A stretch of DNA of 9,128 nucleotides, from positions 1 through 9,128 of the forward strand of contig JAGUWT010000293.1 of assembly GCA_020062205.1 (NCBI GenBank), read 5' to 3'. The notes below the pieces were generated by a model. The model did not search any database, had not been told where the DNA came from, and saw nothing but the letters and a program-made list of their open reading frames with translations. Shown here one piece after another: positions 1 to 5,948 of this stretch. Position 1 is the stretch's first letter. Each line of letters begins with the position of its first letter. A program made the position numbers and the translations under genes. The stretch comes from Thermodesulfovibrionales bacterium. Lineage in GTDB: Bacteria; Nitrospirota; Thermodesulfovibrionia; Thermodesulfovibrionales; SM23-35.

Positions 1-67
1 AATAAATAATTAGGCGAGAGGAGTTTATTGAAAGTTAAACCTTATGAATTGTAAGGGAGAGATAAAC

Positions 68-334
68 TCAATCGAATAATGCTACCAGTTTATCAGCCTT
101 TTCCTCGATAGATTTAGTTAGACCTTCTTGTTCGTTCTTCAATTTGAAGAGTTCATCTGCGATATTCAGTGCAGCGAGAATGGATGCCTTCACAGGCGCG
201 ATGTTGGATGAGGAGTTATAAACCTCCTTAAGCTTTTCATCAACGTATGATGCAAGCTTCCTGATATGCTCCTCAGGAGCATCTCCTTTAATTGTATATT
301 TCTGGCCAAGGATATAGACCTCAACACTCCCCAT
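68..334 (-). CDS. zapA: Cell division protein ZapA
   Basis: This 88-residue protein fits the ZapA family, a small FtsZ-binding protein that bundles protofilaments at the division ring in the cytoplasm. The N-terminal globular part (residues 3-40) has the family pattern: a beta strand VEVYILGQKY, an acidic turn, then the helix EEHIRKLASYVDEKLKE. The second half holds the signature helix (residues 48-66), with LAALNIADELFKL, running into a coiled-coil tail with Glu/Lys-rich heptads. The length is typical of short ZapA proteins. The ATG start lies 8 bases after the stop of the zapB-like gene. No strong Shine-Dalgarno is visible, so it is probably translated by coupling. In many bacteria a 6S RNA gene follows zapA, but only 67 bases remain here and none is seen. 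Confidence 0.9.
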   Translation of the reverse strand: MGSVEVYILGQKYTIKGDAPEEHIRKLASYVDEKLKEVYNSSSNIAPVKASILAALNIADELFKLKNEQEGLTKSIEEKADKLVALFD

Positions 335-342
335 ATTTCTAA

Positions 343-564
343 TTACTCTAACTCAAGTGTTTCGATCTCTTTGAGGAGACCCTCAATCTGGGTTTTTACT
401 GTGTTCTTTTCTGACCTGAGCTGTTCAATTTCCTGGCTTTTTTCGTTGAGAAGTCCTTCAAGTTCCGTGATCCTTCTCTCCATAACGGCCTTTCCTTCTT
501 TAAGGGTCTTGACCCTCTCAATTGCTGCTGCAATTTTATCTTCGAGATTCTTGAGTTTTTCCAT
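343..564 (-). CDS. zapB: ZapB-like coiled-coil division protein
   Basis: A 73-residue protein that is almost entirely coiled coil. It is rich in Glu, Lys, Leu and Ile with heptad spacing and has no globular domain or membrane segment. The N-terminal pattern LKNLEDKIAAAIERVKTLK resembles the start of ZapB (LE.K...AI..I..L). The position directly upstream of zapA, with an 8-base gap, supports a role as ZapB, which connects through ZapA to the Z-ring. The start was chosen at 564 because the Shine-Dalgarno AAGGAGG (573-579) sits 8 bases before it. The ATG at 570 is only 2 bases from that site. The frame stays open to an ATG at 642, giving 99 residues, but that start has no Shine-Dalgarno. Coiled-coil similarity is weakly specific, so the assignment leans on gene order. 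Confidence 0.75.
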   Translation of the reverse strand: MEKLKNLEDKIAAAIERVKTLKEGKAVMERRITELEGLLNEKSQEIEQLRSEKNTVKTQIEGLLKEIETLELE

Positions 565-572
565 AGGCATAA

Positions 573-579
573 CCTCCTT
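573..579 (-). promoter_or_regulatory. Strong RBS that sets the zapB-like start
   Basis: Read on the minus strand this is AAGGAGG, a near-perfect Shine-Dalgarno. The gap to the ATG at 564 is 8 bases, which is optimal. The gap to the ATG at 570 is 2 bases, which is too short. It lies inside the open frame of the longer 642 start, which argues that the first 26 codons of that frame are leader. Confidence 0.75.
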
Positions 580-649
580 CCTCACATTTCCGGGTTGTTC
601 ATTCTGTTGATTGTCATCAAAGAGGGTCTTCTTCAAAACCATTGCATTT

Positions 650-678
650 AAGATAACAAAGATTTGAATGAAAGTCTA
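650..678 (-). promoter_or_regulatory. Possible weak promoter for zapB-zapA
   Basis: On the minus strand TAGACT (673-678, overlapping the slt stop codon) and TATCTT (650-655) are separated by 17 bases. Each matches the sigma-70 consensus at four of six positions. It would start transcription just before the ATG at 642. In an AT-rich region such matches arise by chance, so this is tentative. Read-through from slt is the alternative. Confidence 0.22.
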
Positions 679-2688
679 TATGTTTTCGAGTGAGATTTCT
701 TTTGTATCACCCTCTTTTGGATAGATACGTTTATATTCAAAAAGTGTTGTTAAAATCCTCTTTACGTAATTTCTGGTTTCATTGTAAGGGATATCTTCAA
801 TAAACTCATCTGCAGATTTATAATTTCCTTTCTGTATCCACCTCCTCACGGTTTCCTCTCCAGCATTATAAGCAGCAACAGCATAAGAATAAGAGCCGAA
901 TTCTTTTATTAAGGTGCTCAGGTAATACGTTCCGAGGTGTAAGTTTTCATTTTGATTATATATTTTGGATGCACTGGTTATCCCTAATTTCAATTTATGG
1001 TCAAGCCTGTATGCAGTCCGGGGTATGATCTGCATGAGACCAAGAGCGCCTGCATTAGACCTTGCATTCAGATCAAACTTACTCTCCTCTCTTACAACAG
1101 AAAGAATGAGAAACGGGTCAACACTATGTTTCTTAGAGAGGAGTTCAACAGTATCCCAATATGCACGCGGATAACAGAGTGGACGCATTTTTTCTGCACA
1201 GGAAAGTCTTTCGGTAAGGTTGACCATATATTGATATTCCCCAAGTTCCTGAAATTTCAGGGCAATATACAGGAGATCGTCTAATGAGCTATTTGCTTTT
1301 GAAATTTGAATCAGCTCCAGGAGAGCCTCTTTTGATAGACCGATTTCAATAAGTACTTCTACACGTTCATTCCTTTTTGACGCAACAGGAGTAACGCCAA
1401 CTGCCTTTTCGTTAAAATCCCCCCCAGCCCCCCTTTCCCAAAGGGGGGTATGGGGGGATTTGGGAGGATTAGTTTCATTATTTTTTATTTCGTCATTAGA
1501 TATATTTGTTTCTTTGGTAATCGATTCTGTGGAGGATTTTTTCATCCTCACATATGACATGATGCTGTAGAAATCTCGGTCCTTTTTCATAATTGTTTGA
1601 TAGATGTCGAGGGCTTTCTCTCCAGCGGCCTCGAGGCTACGCGCCTTCCAGTAGAAATATTTTGTATCATTATAGTTTTGAGAGAGTTTTGTGAATGTTT
1701 CAGATGCCTTCTTGTAATCCCGTGTGAGAAAATAAGTCCACCCAATGCCCCAGAGGGCATCCTCGGTTTCTGCAGGGAACTGTTTTATGACATCCTGATA
1801 GATTTTTATGGCTTCCTCAATCTTTCCATCCTTCCTCCTGTCAGAGGCAACGGTAATAAGGATGGGTCCAGCCTTTTTATCCCCTGATTTCAGAAGTTCC
1901 TTGAGGACGGTATCGAATGCCTCCTTTTCACCGGCACGGTAGAGTGAGCGTACTTCCCAGTATTTCTCATCAGCCTTTTTATAGAACTCTGCTGCTTCAC
2001 GATACCTTTTCTGTCTGAAAAGGGAAAGGCCAAGGCTTTTGAGAATTTCGTTTTTCAATTTTCCTTCATCCTTTTCAATCGCTATCCTGAGCACAGATTC
2101 TGCCCCTTTGAAATCCATTGCTTTCATAAGATTTGATGACCGTTTCATCAGGTCTTCTACAGTTATGTCAGATGGGATTAGTTCGCTGTAAGCTAACGCT
2201 GAAAAAGAGCCGGCATCTATATAAAGCTCCTTGAAGAGCGACATTGCTAAATCCTTCTTATCATTTTTCTTAAGCCACTGGGCGTACAGGTATCTGATCT
2301 CTGTGATATCAGGATATTCTTTTAAAAAGGATTCAAATGTCTGCTGAAGATTTTCTTCTGAAACCTCTTCAGCCTCTTTCACCTCGTTTATATGCGCTTT
2401 TTTCTTGATGGGTGAATTAGGGTATTTGTTAAGAAGTGTACGGATAGCATTAAGAGACTCTCTATGCTTTACTATTCCATGGTAGGCTTCAGAGAGCCAT
2501 AATAGGGCATAATCTCCAAGGAGAGGAAATTCTTTTTCTGCAGCAGAGAGACTGACTATGGCATCTTCATATTTCTTGGTTTCCAGTTCATTTCTGCCTT
2601 TTTTCAGTAAAGCTTTCCCGCCTATGTCACCACCATAAACAGGGATCGAGAAAACAATAACCAGTATGAGGCACAAAAGAAACTTCAT
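676..2688 (-). CDS. slt: Soluble lytic murein transglycosylase (Slt70-like)
   Basis: A 670-residue periplasmic enzyme expected to cleave the MurNAc-GlcNAc bond of peptidoglycan and form 1,6-anhydroMurNAc. Residues 1-19 are a signal peptide with a hydrophobic core and a VYGG end. Residues about 20-380 are helical TPR-like repeats forming the superhelix of the Slt family. The catalytic domain covers about 508-650: VVREESKFDLN with likely catalytic Glu535, GALGLMQIIPRTA (547-559), AYNAG (606-610) and ETRNYVKRIL (637-646). All key motifs are intact, so the enzyme should be active. Residues about 386-442 are a low-complexity linker containing a repeat-derived peptide encoded by a palindrome. The ATG has no clear Shine-Dalgarno, but the signal peptide fixes it well. 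zapB-zapA lie downstream, linking wall cleavage with division. Confidence 0.92.
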   Translation of the reverse strand: MKFLLCLILVIVFSIPVYGGDIGGKALLKKGRNELETKKYEDAIVSLSAAEKEFPLLGDYALLWLSEAYHGIVKHRESLNAIRTLLNKYPNSPIKKKAHINEVKEAEEVSEENLQQTFESFLKEYPDITEIRYLYAQWLKKNDKKDLAMSLFKELYIDAGSFSALAYSELIPSDITVEDLMKRSSNLMKAMDFKGAESVLRIAIEKDEGKLKNEILKSLGLSLFRQKRYREAAEFYKKADEKYWEVRSLYRAGEKEAFDTVLKELLKSGDKKAGPILITVASDRRKDGKIEEAIKIYQDVIKQFPAETEDALWGIGWTYFLTRDYKKASETFTKLSQNYNDTKYFYWKARSLEAAGEKALDIYQTIMKKDRDFYSIMSYVRMKKSSTESITKETNISNDEIKNNETNPPKSPHTPLWERGAGGDFNEKAVGVTPVASKRNERVEVLIEIGLSKEALLELIQISKANSSLDDLLYIALKFQELGEYQYMVNLTERLSCAEKMRPLCYPRAYWDTVELLSKKHSVDPFLILSVVREESKFDLNARSNAGALGLMQIIPRTAYRLDHKLKLGITSASKIYNQNENLHLGTYYLSTLIKEFGSYSYAVAAYNAGEETVRRWIQKGNYKSADEFIEDIPYNETRNYVKRILTTLFEYKRIYPKEGDTKEISLENI
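1415..1461. repeat. 47-base C/G-rich palindrome inside slt
   Basis: Two 22-base arms (1415-1436 and 1440-1461) surround the 3-base loop CCC and are complementary at 19 of 22 positions. Both contain two runs of six or seven C or G, bounded by AAAT/ATTT and TTT/AAA. In the slt frame it encodes KSPHTPLWERGAGGDF (residues 410-425), inside the linker before the last part of the superhelix. The composition is quite unlike the surrounding AT-rich coding sequence. The form matches dispersed palindromic repeats of the REP or MITE kind. I recall similar peptides in unrelated proteins of Nitrospirota-like genomes, which would need a search to confirm. Confidence 0.85.
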
Positions 2689-2694
2689 AAAATT

Positions 2695-2723
2695 ATCATA
2701 GCTAAAATGGTATTTTTAGACAA
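2695..2723 (-). promoter_or_regulatory. Candidate start-proximal promoter of slt
   Basis: On the minus strand TTGTCT (2718-2723) and TATGAT (2695-2700) are 17 bases apart. The -10 box is only 6 bases before the slt ATG, so a transcript from it would be leaderless or nearly so. That would agree with the lack of a Shine-Dalgarno. It is a sequence match only and competes with the upstream candidate. Confidence 0.35.
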
Positions 2724-2730
2724 TATCCAG

Positions 2731-2759
2731 ACGATAAGACATGTGACAGTCAGAGTCAA
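2731..2759 (-). promoter_or_regulatory. Candidate upstream promoter of slt
   Basis: On the minus strand TTGACT (2754-2759) and TATCGT (2731-2736) are separated by an ideal 17 bases. The -35 box matches five of six consensus positions, and the -10 box keeps the conserved T, A and final T. The start would fall near 2724, leaving a leader of about 35 bases. The -35 box is one arm of an inverted repeat shared with the serS promoter. Confidence 0.45.
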
Positions 2760-2763
2760 TTCC

Positions 2764-2797
2764 TTGACTTCTCCATAACTCCATAGTAGTTTATAAT
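2764..2797 (+). promoter_or_regulatory. Candidate serS promoter
   Basis: TTGACT at 2764-2769 is a good -35 box. At 17 bases spacing lies TAGTTT (2787-2792), a weak -10 that keeps the TAnnnT pattern. A perfect TATAAT at 2792-2797 is nearby but lies 22 bases from the -35, too far for normal use with it. Either -10 gives a very short leader before the serS ribosome site (AAGGAG, 2805-2810). There is no room for a T-box or other long leader. Confidence 0.4.
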
Positions 2798-2818
2798 TAC
2801 CGGTAAGGAGAATGTGTA

Positions 2819-4087
2819 ATGCTTGATGCGAGATTTGTGAGAGAAAATACTGAAAAGGTTATGAAAGCCCTTGAGCAGAGAGGCTACGAGACGGGTAATA
2901 TTGCTGAATTCCTGAAAATCGAGGATGGAAGAAGGTCTTTGCTCCTTGAGGTAGAGAAATACAGGCAACAGAGGAATGAGCTATCCGAGAGAATCTCCAA
3001 ACTGAAAAGAGAGTGCTCTGATGTAACCTCAGAGACTCAAGAGGCAAAGAATGTCTCTGAGTCAATAAAAATCAGAGAGGAGCGTCTGCGGGAGCTTGAT
3101 GAAAAGACAAAGACATCCCTGCTGAATATTCCTAATATTCCCCATGAATCTGTACCTGTTGGGAAGGACGAGACGGAAAATGTTGAAATACGGAGATGGG
3201 GTGAGCCGAGAAAGTTCGACTTTGAGCCAATGAATCACTGGGATATTGGTGAAATACTTGGGATTATTGACTTTGAGAGGGCATCGAAAATTGCAGGTGC
3301 GCGTTTTGTCCTTATGAAAGGGCTTGGCGCAAGGCTCGAACGGGCATTAATGAACTTCATGCTAAATGTGAATACATCAAAGGGATATCAGGAAGTCTTG
3401 CCTCCAATTATTGTTAATAGAGAAAGTATGATAGGTACAGGGCAACTTCCAAAATTTGCAAGTGAACTGTTTACAATCGCTGACCCTGAACTCTATCTCA
3501 TACCCACTGCAGAAGTCCCTGTAACAAATATCCATAGAAATGAAATCCTGAAAGAAGAAGAACTACCGATTTATTATACAGCCTGCACACCATGCTTCAG
3601 ACGTGAGGCAGGTTCATATGGAAAAGATGTGAGGGGGCTCATCAGACAGCATCAATTCAATAAGGTAGAGCTTGTCAAATTTGCAAAGCCTGAAGATTCT
3701 TTTGAGGAGCTTGAATCCTTAACGAGAGATGCTGAGGATATTCTTCAGAAATTAGAGCTTCCATACAGAGTTGTTGCTCTTTGCACAGGAGATTTAGGGT
3801 TTGCTGCCGCAAAGACATATGATATTGAGGTATGGCTTCCAGGACAACAGAGATACAGGGAAATCTCTTCGTGTTCAAACTTTACTGATTTTCAGGCAAG
3901 AAGGGCGAACATAAGATTTAAGCGAGAAGGAAAGAAAGGGACAGAGTTTGTCCATACGCTGAACGGATCTGGCCTTGCCATAGGCCGTACCGTTGTCGCT
4001 ATCCTCGAAAATTATCAGCAGAAGGATGGGAGTGTGGTTGTACCCAAGGCATTAAGAAAATATATGGAAGTGGAAACAATAAAGTAG
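2819..4087 (+). CDS. serS: Serine--tRNA ligase
   Basis: Seryl-tRNA synthetase, 422 residues, the usual bacterial length. It charges tRNA-Ser (and tRNA-Sec where present) with serine in the cytoplasm. Residues about 28-100 are the long antiparallel coiled-coil arm that grips the variable arm of tRNA-Ser. The class II catalytic core follows: the serine-binding TAE (230-232), motif 2 around CFRREAGSYGKD (259-270) with LIRQHQFNKVEL, SSCSNFTDFQARR (350-362), and motif 3 GLAIGRTVVAILEN (385-398) with Arg390. No key motif is missing. The ATG start has AAGGAG 8 bases upstream. It is the only plus-strand gene, diverging from slt and converging on the flippase-like gene with only 15 bases between their stops. 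No terminator hairpin is evident there. Confidence 0.97.
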   Translation: MLDARFVRENTEKVMKALEQRGYETGNIAEFLKIEDGRRSLLLEVEKYRQQRNELSERISKLKRECSDVTSETQEAKNVSESIKIREERLRELDEKTKTSLLNIPNIPHESVPVGKDETENVEIRRWGEPRKFDFEPMNHWDIGEILGIIDFERASKIAGARFVLMKGLGARLERALMNFMLNVNTSKGYQEVLPPIIVNRESMIGTGQLPKFASELFTIADPELYLIPTAEVPVTNIHRNEILKEEELPIYYTACTPCFRREAGSYGKDVRGLIRQHQFNKVELVKFAKPEDSFEELESLTRDAEDILQKLELPYRVVALCTGDLGFAAAKTYDIEVWLPGQQRYREISSCSNFTDFQARRANIRFKREGKKGTEFVHTLNGSGLAIGRTVVAILENYQQKDGSVVVPKALRKYMEVETIK

Positions 4088-4102
4088 ATAAACCATTTTT
4101 GT

Positions 4103-5020
4103 CTAATCTGCCAGCTTCTCACCTTTTTTGTATCTGATGTATTCAATAAGACCTAAGAGGCTACCTATTGTCACAGAAAGAAACCACGAGAGAGAAATTG
4201 CTGTTGCGACTTCTGGCTTGACTCCAATAATGCCGAAAAAAAAGACAAAGGCGCCTTCTCTAATACCGAGCCCTGATATAGAAATTGGAAGCATTGTAAA
4301 CAGGATAATAATTGGCAGGAAGATCAGACATGCAAGGAATGGTATATGCTGTCCCAATCCGAGTGCGAGGATATATACGGCTGATATACCCAATATTTGA
4401 ATAATTATAGATATCAGTGATGCCTTAACGATAACAACTTTATTATTCCAGTAGGAATGAAAATAATCATAAAATTCTGAGAGTGTCCTCATCCTTTTTC
4501 CGAGACGCAGACCGAAGATGAAAAAACTTGCTGTAATGAAAATTATGACTGCAAGGGGCAATAACCATACTACACGTGAGCCATGAAAATAGGAATAGCC
4601 AAAAGGAAAGGCAAGAATGCCCATTGCCATTAACACAGCAAACCCTATATATCTATCCATAAAAACAGATGCAAGAGAGAGACTGCCTTTTCCTGTCGCC
4701 TTATACAGATAGAATGCCTTAACAGCATCACCACCTATAAGACCCGGCAGGACAGTGTTAAAGAAAGAACCTATCATATAAAGAGAAACCAGTTTTCTAA
4801 TGTCGTATTCAAGGGGCAGGAGGAGTTTCCACCTCAACGTAGATATGAACTGTGCTGATATAAACAGGAATACAGCACATACAAAAGCGGTAAAGCTCAT
4901 TCCCTTTAATGTTGTAGAGACTTGTTCAATCCCGGTTCTTGATAAAACTATATAGAGAAGTACAGAACTTACAGTGAGCTTCAAGACAAGGAAAAATATC
5001 TTGTTAATTTTAAGGGCCAA
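4103..5020 (-). CDS. UPF0104 / MprF-flippase-like membrane protein
   Basis: A 305-residue inner-membrane protein with about eight hydrophobic segments, of the UPF0104 family. This family is related to the N-terminal flippase domain of MprF (lysylphosphatidylglycerol synthase) and to archaeal AglD. Signature stretches are FNTVLPGLIGGDAVKAFYL (87-105), MDRYIGF (121-127) and PISISGLGIREGAFVF (245-260). It lacks the cytosolic aminoacyl-transfer domain of full MprF, so lysyl transfer is not expected. Its position after a polyprenyl-phosphate glycosyltransferase suggests it moves that lipid-linked sugar across the membrane or assists the transferase; this is inference. The start is TTG at 5020, overlapping the upstream gene by 11 bases, with only a weak AAGAAG before it. 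Translational coupling is likely. It is the last gene of the operon. Confidence 0.85.
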   Translation of the reverse strand: MALKINKIFFLVLKLTVSSVLLYIVLSRTGIEQVSTTLKGMSFTAFVCAVFLFISAQFISTLRWKLLLPLEYDIRKLVSLYMIGSFFNTVLPGLIGGDAVKAFYLYKATGKGSLSLASVFMDRYIGFAVLMAMGILAFPFGYSYFHGSRVVWLLPLAVIIFITASFFIFGLRLGKRMRTLSEFYDYFHSYWNNKVVIVKASLISIIIQILGISAVYILALGLGQHIPFLACLIFLPIIILFTMLPISISGLGIREGAFVFFFGIIGVKPEVATAISLSWFLSVTIGSLLGLIEYIRYKKGEKLAD

Positions 5021-5948
5021 GGATCTTCTTAATCACATAGATGGGTTTTCTCTGGCTTTCGTGATAGACCCTCACGAGCATCTCCCCTAAAAGGCCCATT
5101 CCAATAAGTTGAATCCCAACGATAATCATGAGTGCACCGAGTAAAAGGAGTGGTCTCCCACCAATAGGACGGCCAAAAAAGAGTTTATCTATACTGAGAT
5201 ACAGTGATATGAGAAAACCTACAAATCCACTGAGCATCCCAACAGGTCCAAAAAATTGAATCGGTTTTGTTGAAAAGCTTTGGAGAAATTTTACGGTAAT
5301 TAAATCTAAAACAACCTTTACGGTGCGTGAAATACCATATTTTGAGCTTCCCCGCAGTCGCGGATGGTGGATGGTTTCAACCTCTGCAACCCTGACACCA
5401 TACCAGCTTGCAACAGCCGGAATGAAGCGGTGCATCTCCCCATAGAGTTTCAGATTTTTTATGACATCCCTCCTGTATGCCTTGAGGGAGCATCCGTAAT
5501 CATGGAGCTTCACGCCGGTCACATTACTGATAAGCCAGTTTGCCATAATAGATGGAAGCCTTCTCCTGAAAAATGGGTCCTTCCTCTTCTTTCTCCATCC
5601 GCTTACAAGGTCATTATCTTTTATTAGTTCGAGCAGTTTAGGTATGTCAGCAGGGTCATTCTGGAGGTCACCATCCATGGTTACAATAACATCCCCTCTT
5701 GCAAAATCAAACCCTGCAGCAAACGCCGCAGTCTGACCAAAGTTGCGTCTCAGGCTCAGCACAACAACCCGGTTATCACTTGCCTGAATCTCCTCGAGGA
5801 CAGGAAGTGTTCTATCTGTACTGCCATCATCCACAAAGAGGATCTCGTATTCCTTTCCCAGAGGGTCGAGTGCTTCATTTAATTTTTCATGAAGGATTTT
5901 CACATTCTCCTCTTCATTATAAAGAGGTATGACTACAGAAAGGGTCAT
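5010..5948 (-). CDS. Family 2 glycosyltransferase, polyprenyl-phosphate sugar synthase
   Basis: A 312-residue GT2 enzyme of the dolichol-phosphate-mannose synthase / ArnC / GtrB type. It should transfer a nucleotide sugar to undecaprenyl phosphate at the cytoplasmic face. Residues 1-225 form the GT-A fold: SVVIPLYNEEENV (4-16), the nucleotide-binding FVDDGSTD (38-45), the metal-binding MDGDLQ (91-96, with D92 and D94), and RGSSKYG (199-205). Two membrane segments follow at about 231-252 and 267-291, with a short basic tail. The length is typical. The ATG overlaps the stop of the preceding gene as TAATG, and AGGGAG lies about 6 bases before it. The downstream flippase-like gene overlaps its end by 11 bases. 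The sugar donor cannot be told from sequence; calling it ArnC specifically would be too strong. Confidence 0.9.
   Translation of the reverse strand: MTLSVVIPLYNEEENVKILHEKLNEALDPLGKEYEILFVDDGSTDRTLPVLEEIQASDNRVVVLSLRRNFGQTAAFAAGFDFARGDVIVTMDGDLQNDPADIPKLLELIKDNDLVSGWRKKRKDPFFRRRLPSIMANWLISNVTGVKLHDYGCSLKAYRRDVIKNLKLYGEMHRFIPAVASWYGVRVAEVETIHHPRLRGSSKYGISRTVKVVLDLITVKFLQSFSTKPIQFFGPVGMLSGFVGFLISLYLSIDKLFFGRPIGGRPLLLLGALMIIVGIQLIGMGLLGEMLVRVYHESQRKPIYVIKKILGP

Noticed and set aside
1..67. Possible 6S RNA gene downstream of zapA
   Set aside because: The association of 6S RNA with zapA is known, but only 67 bases remain and no stem with a central bulge can be seen. The RNA could begin beyond the window.
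266..610. Open frame on the plus strand opposite zapA and zapB
   Set aside because: It is antisense to two well-supported genes, is Ser- and Phe-rich as expected of the reverse of Glu/Lys-rich coiled coil, and has no recognisable domain.
997..1284. Open frames on the plus strand within slt
   Set aside because: They lie opposite the conserved catalytic domain of the transglycosylase and show no family resemblance.
1415..1461. Intrinsic terminator formed by the C/G palindrome
   Set aside because: It lies in the middle of an intact gene, and neither side has the T-run expected directly after a terminator stem; only three or four T follow.
2689..2818. T-box or other riboswitch before serS
   Set aside because: The gap to slt is only 130 bases and the likely promoter lies close to the start, leaving no room for a structured leader. 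No T-box motif was seen.
4088..4130. Bidirectional terminator between serS and the flippase-like gene
   Set aside because: Short T-runs are present, but no inverted repeat of useful length precedes them on either strand.
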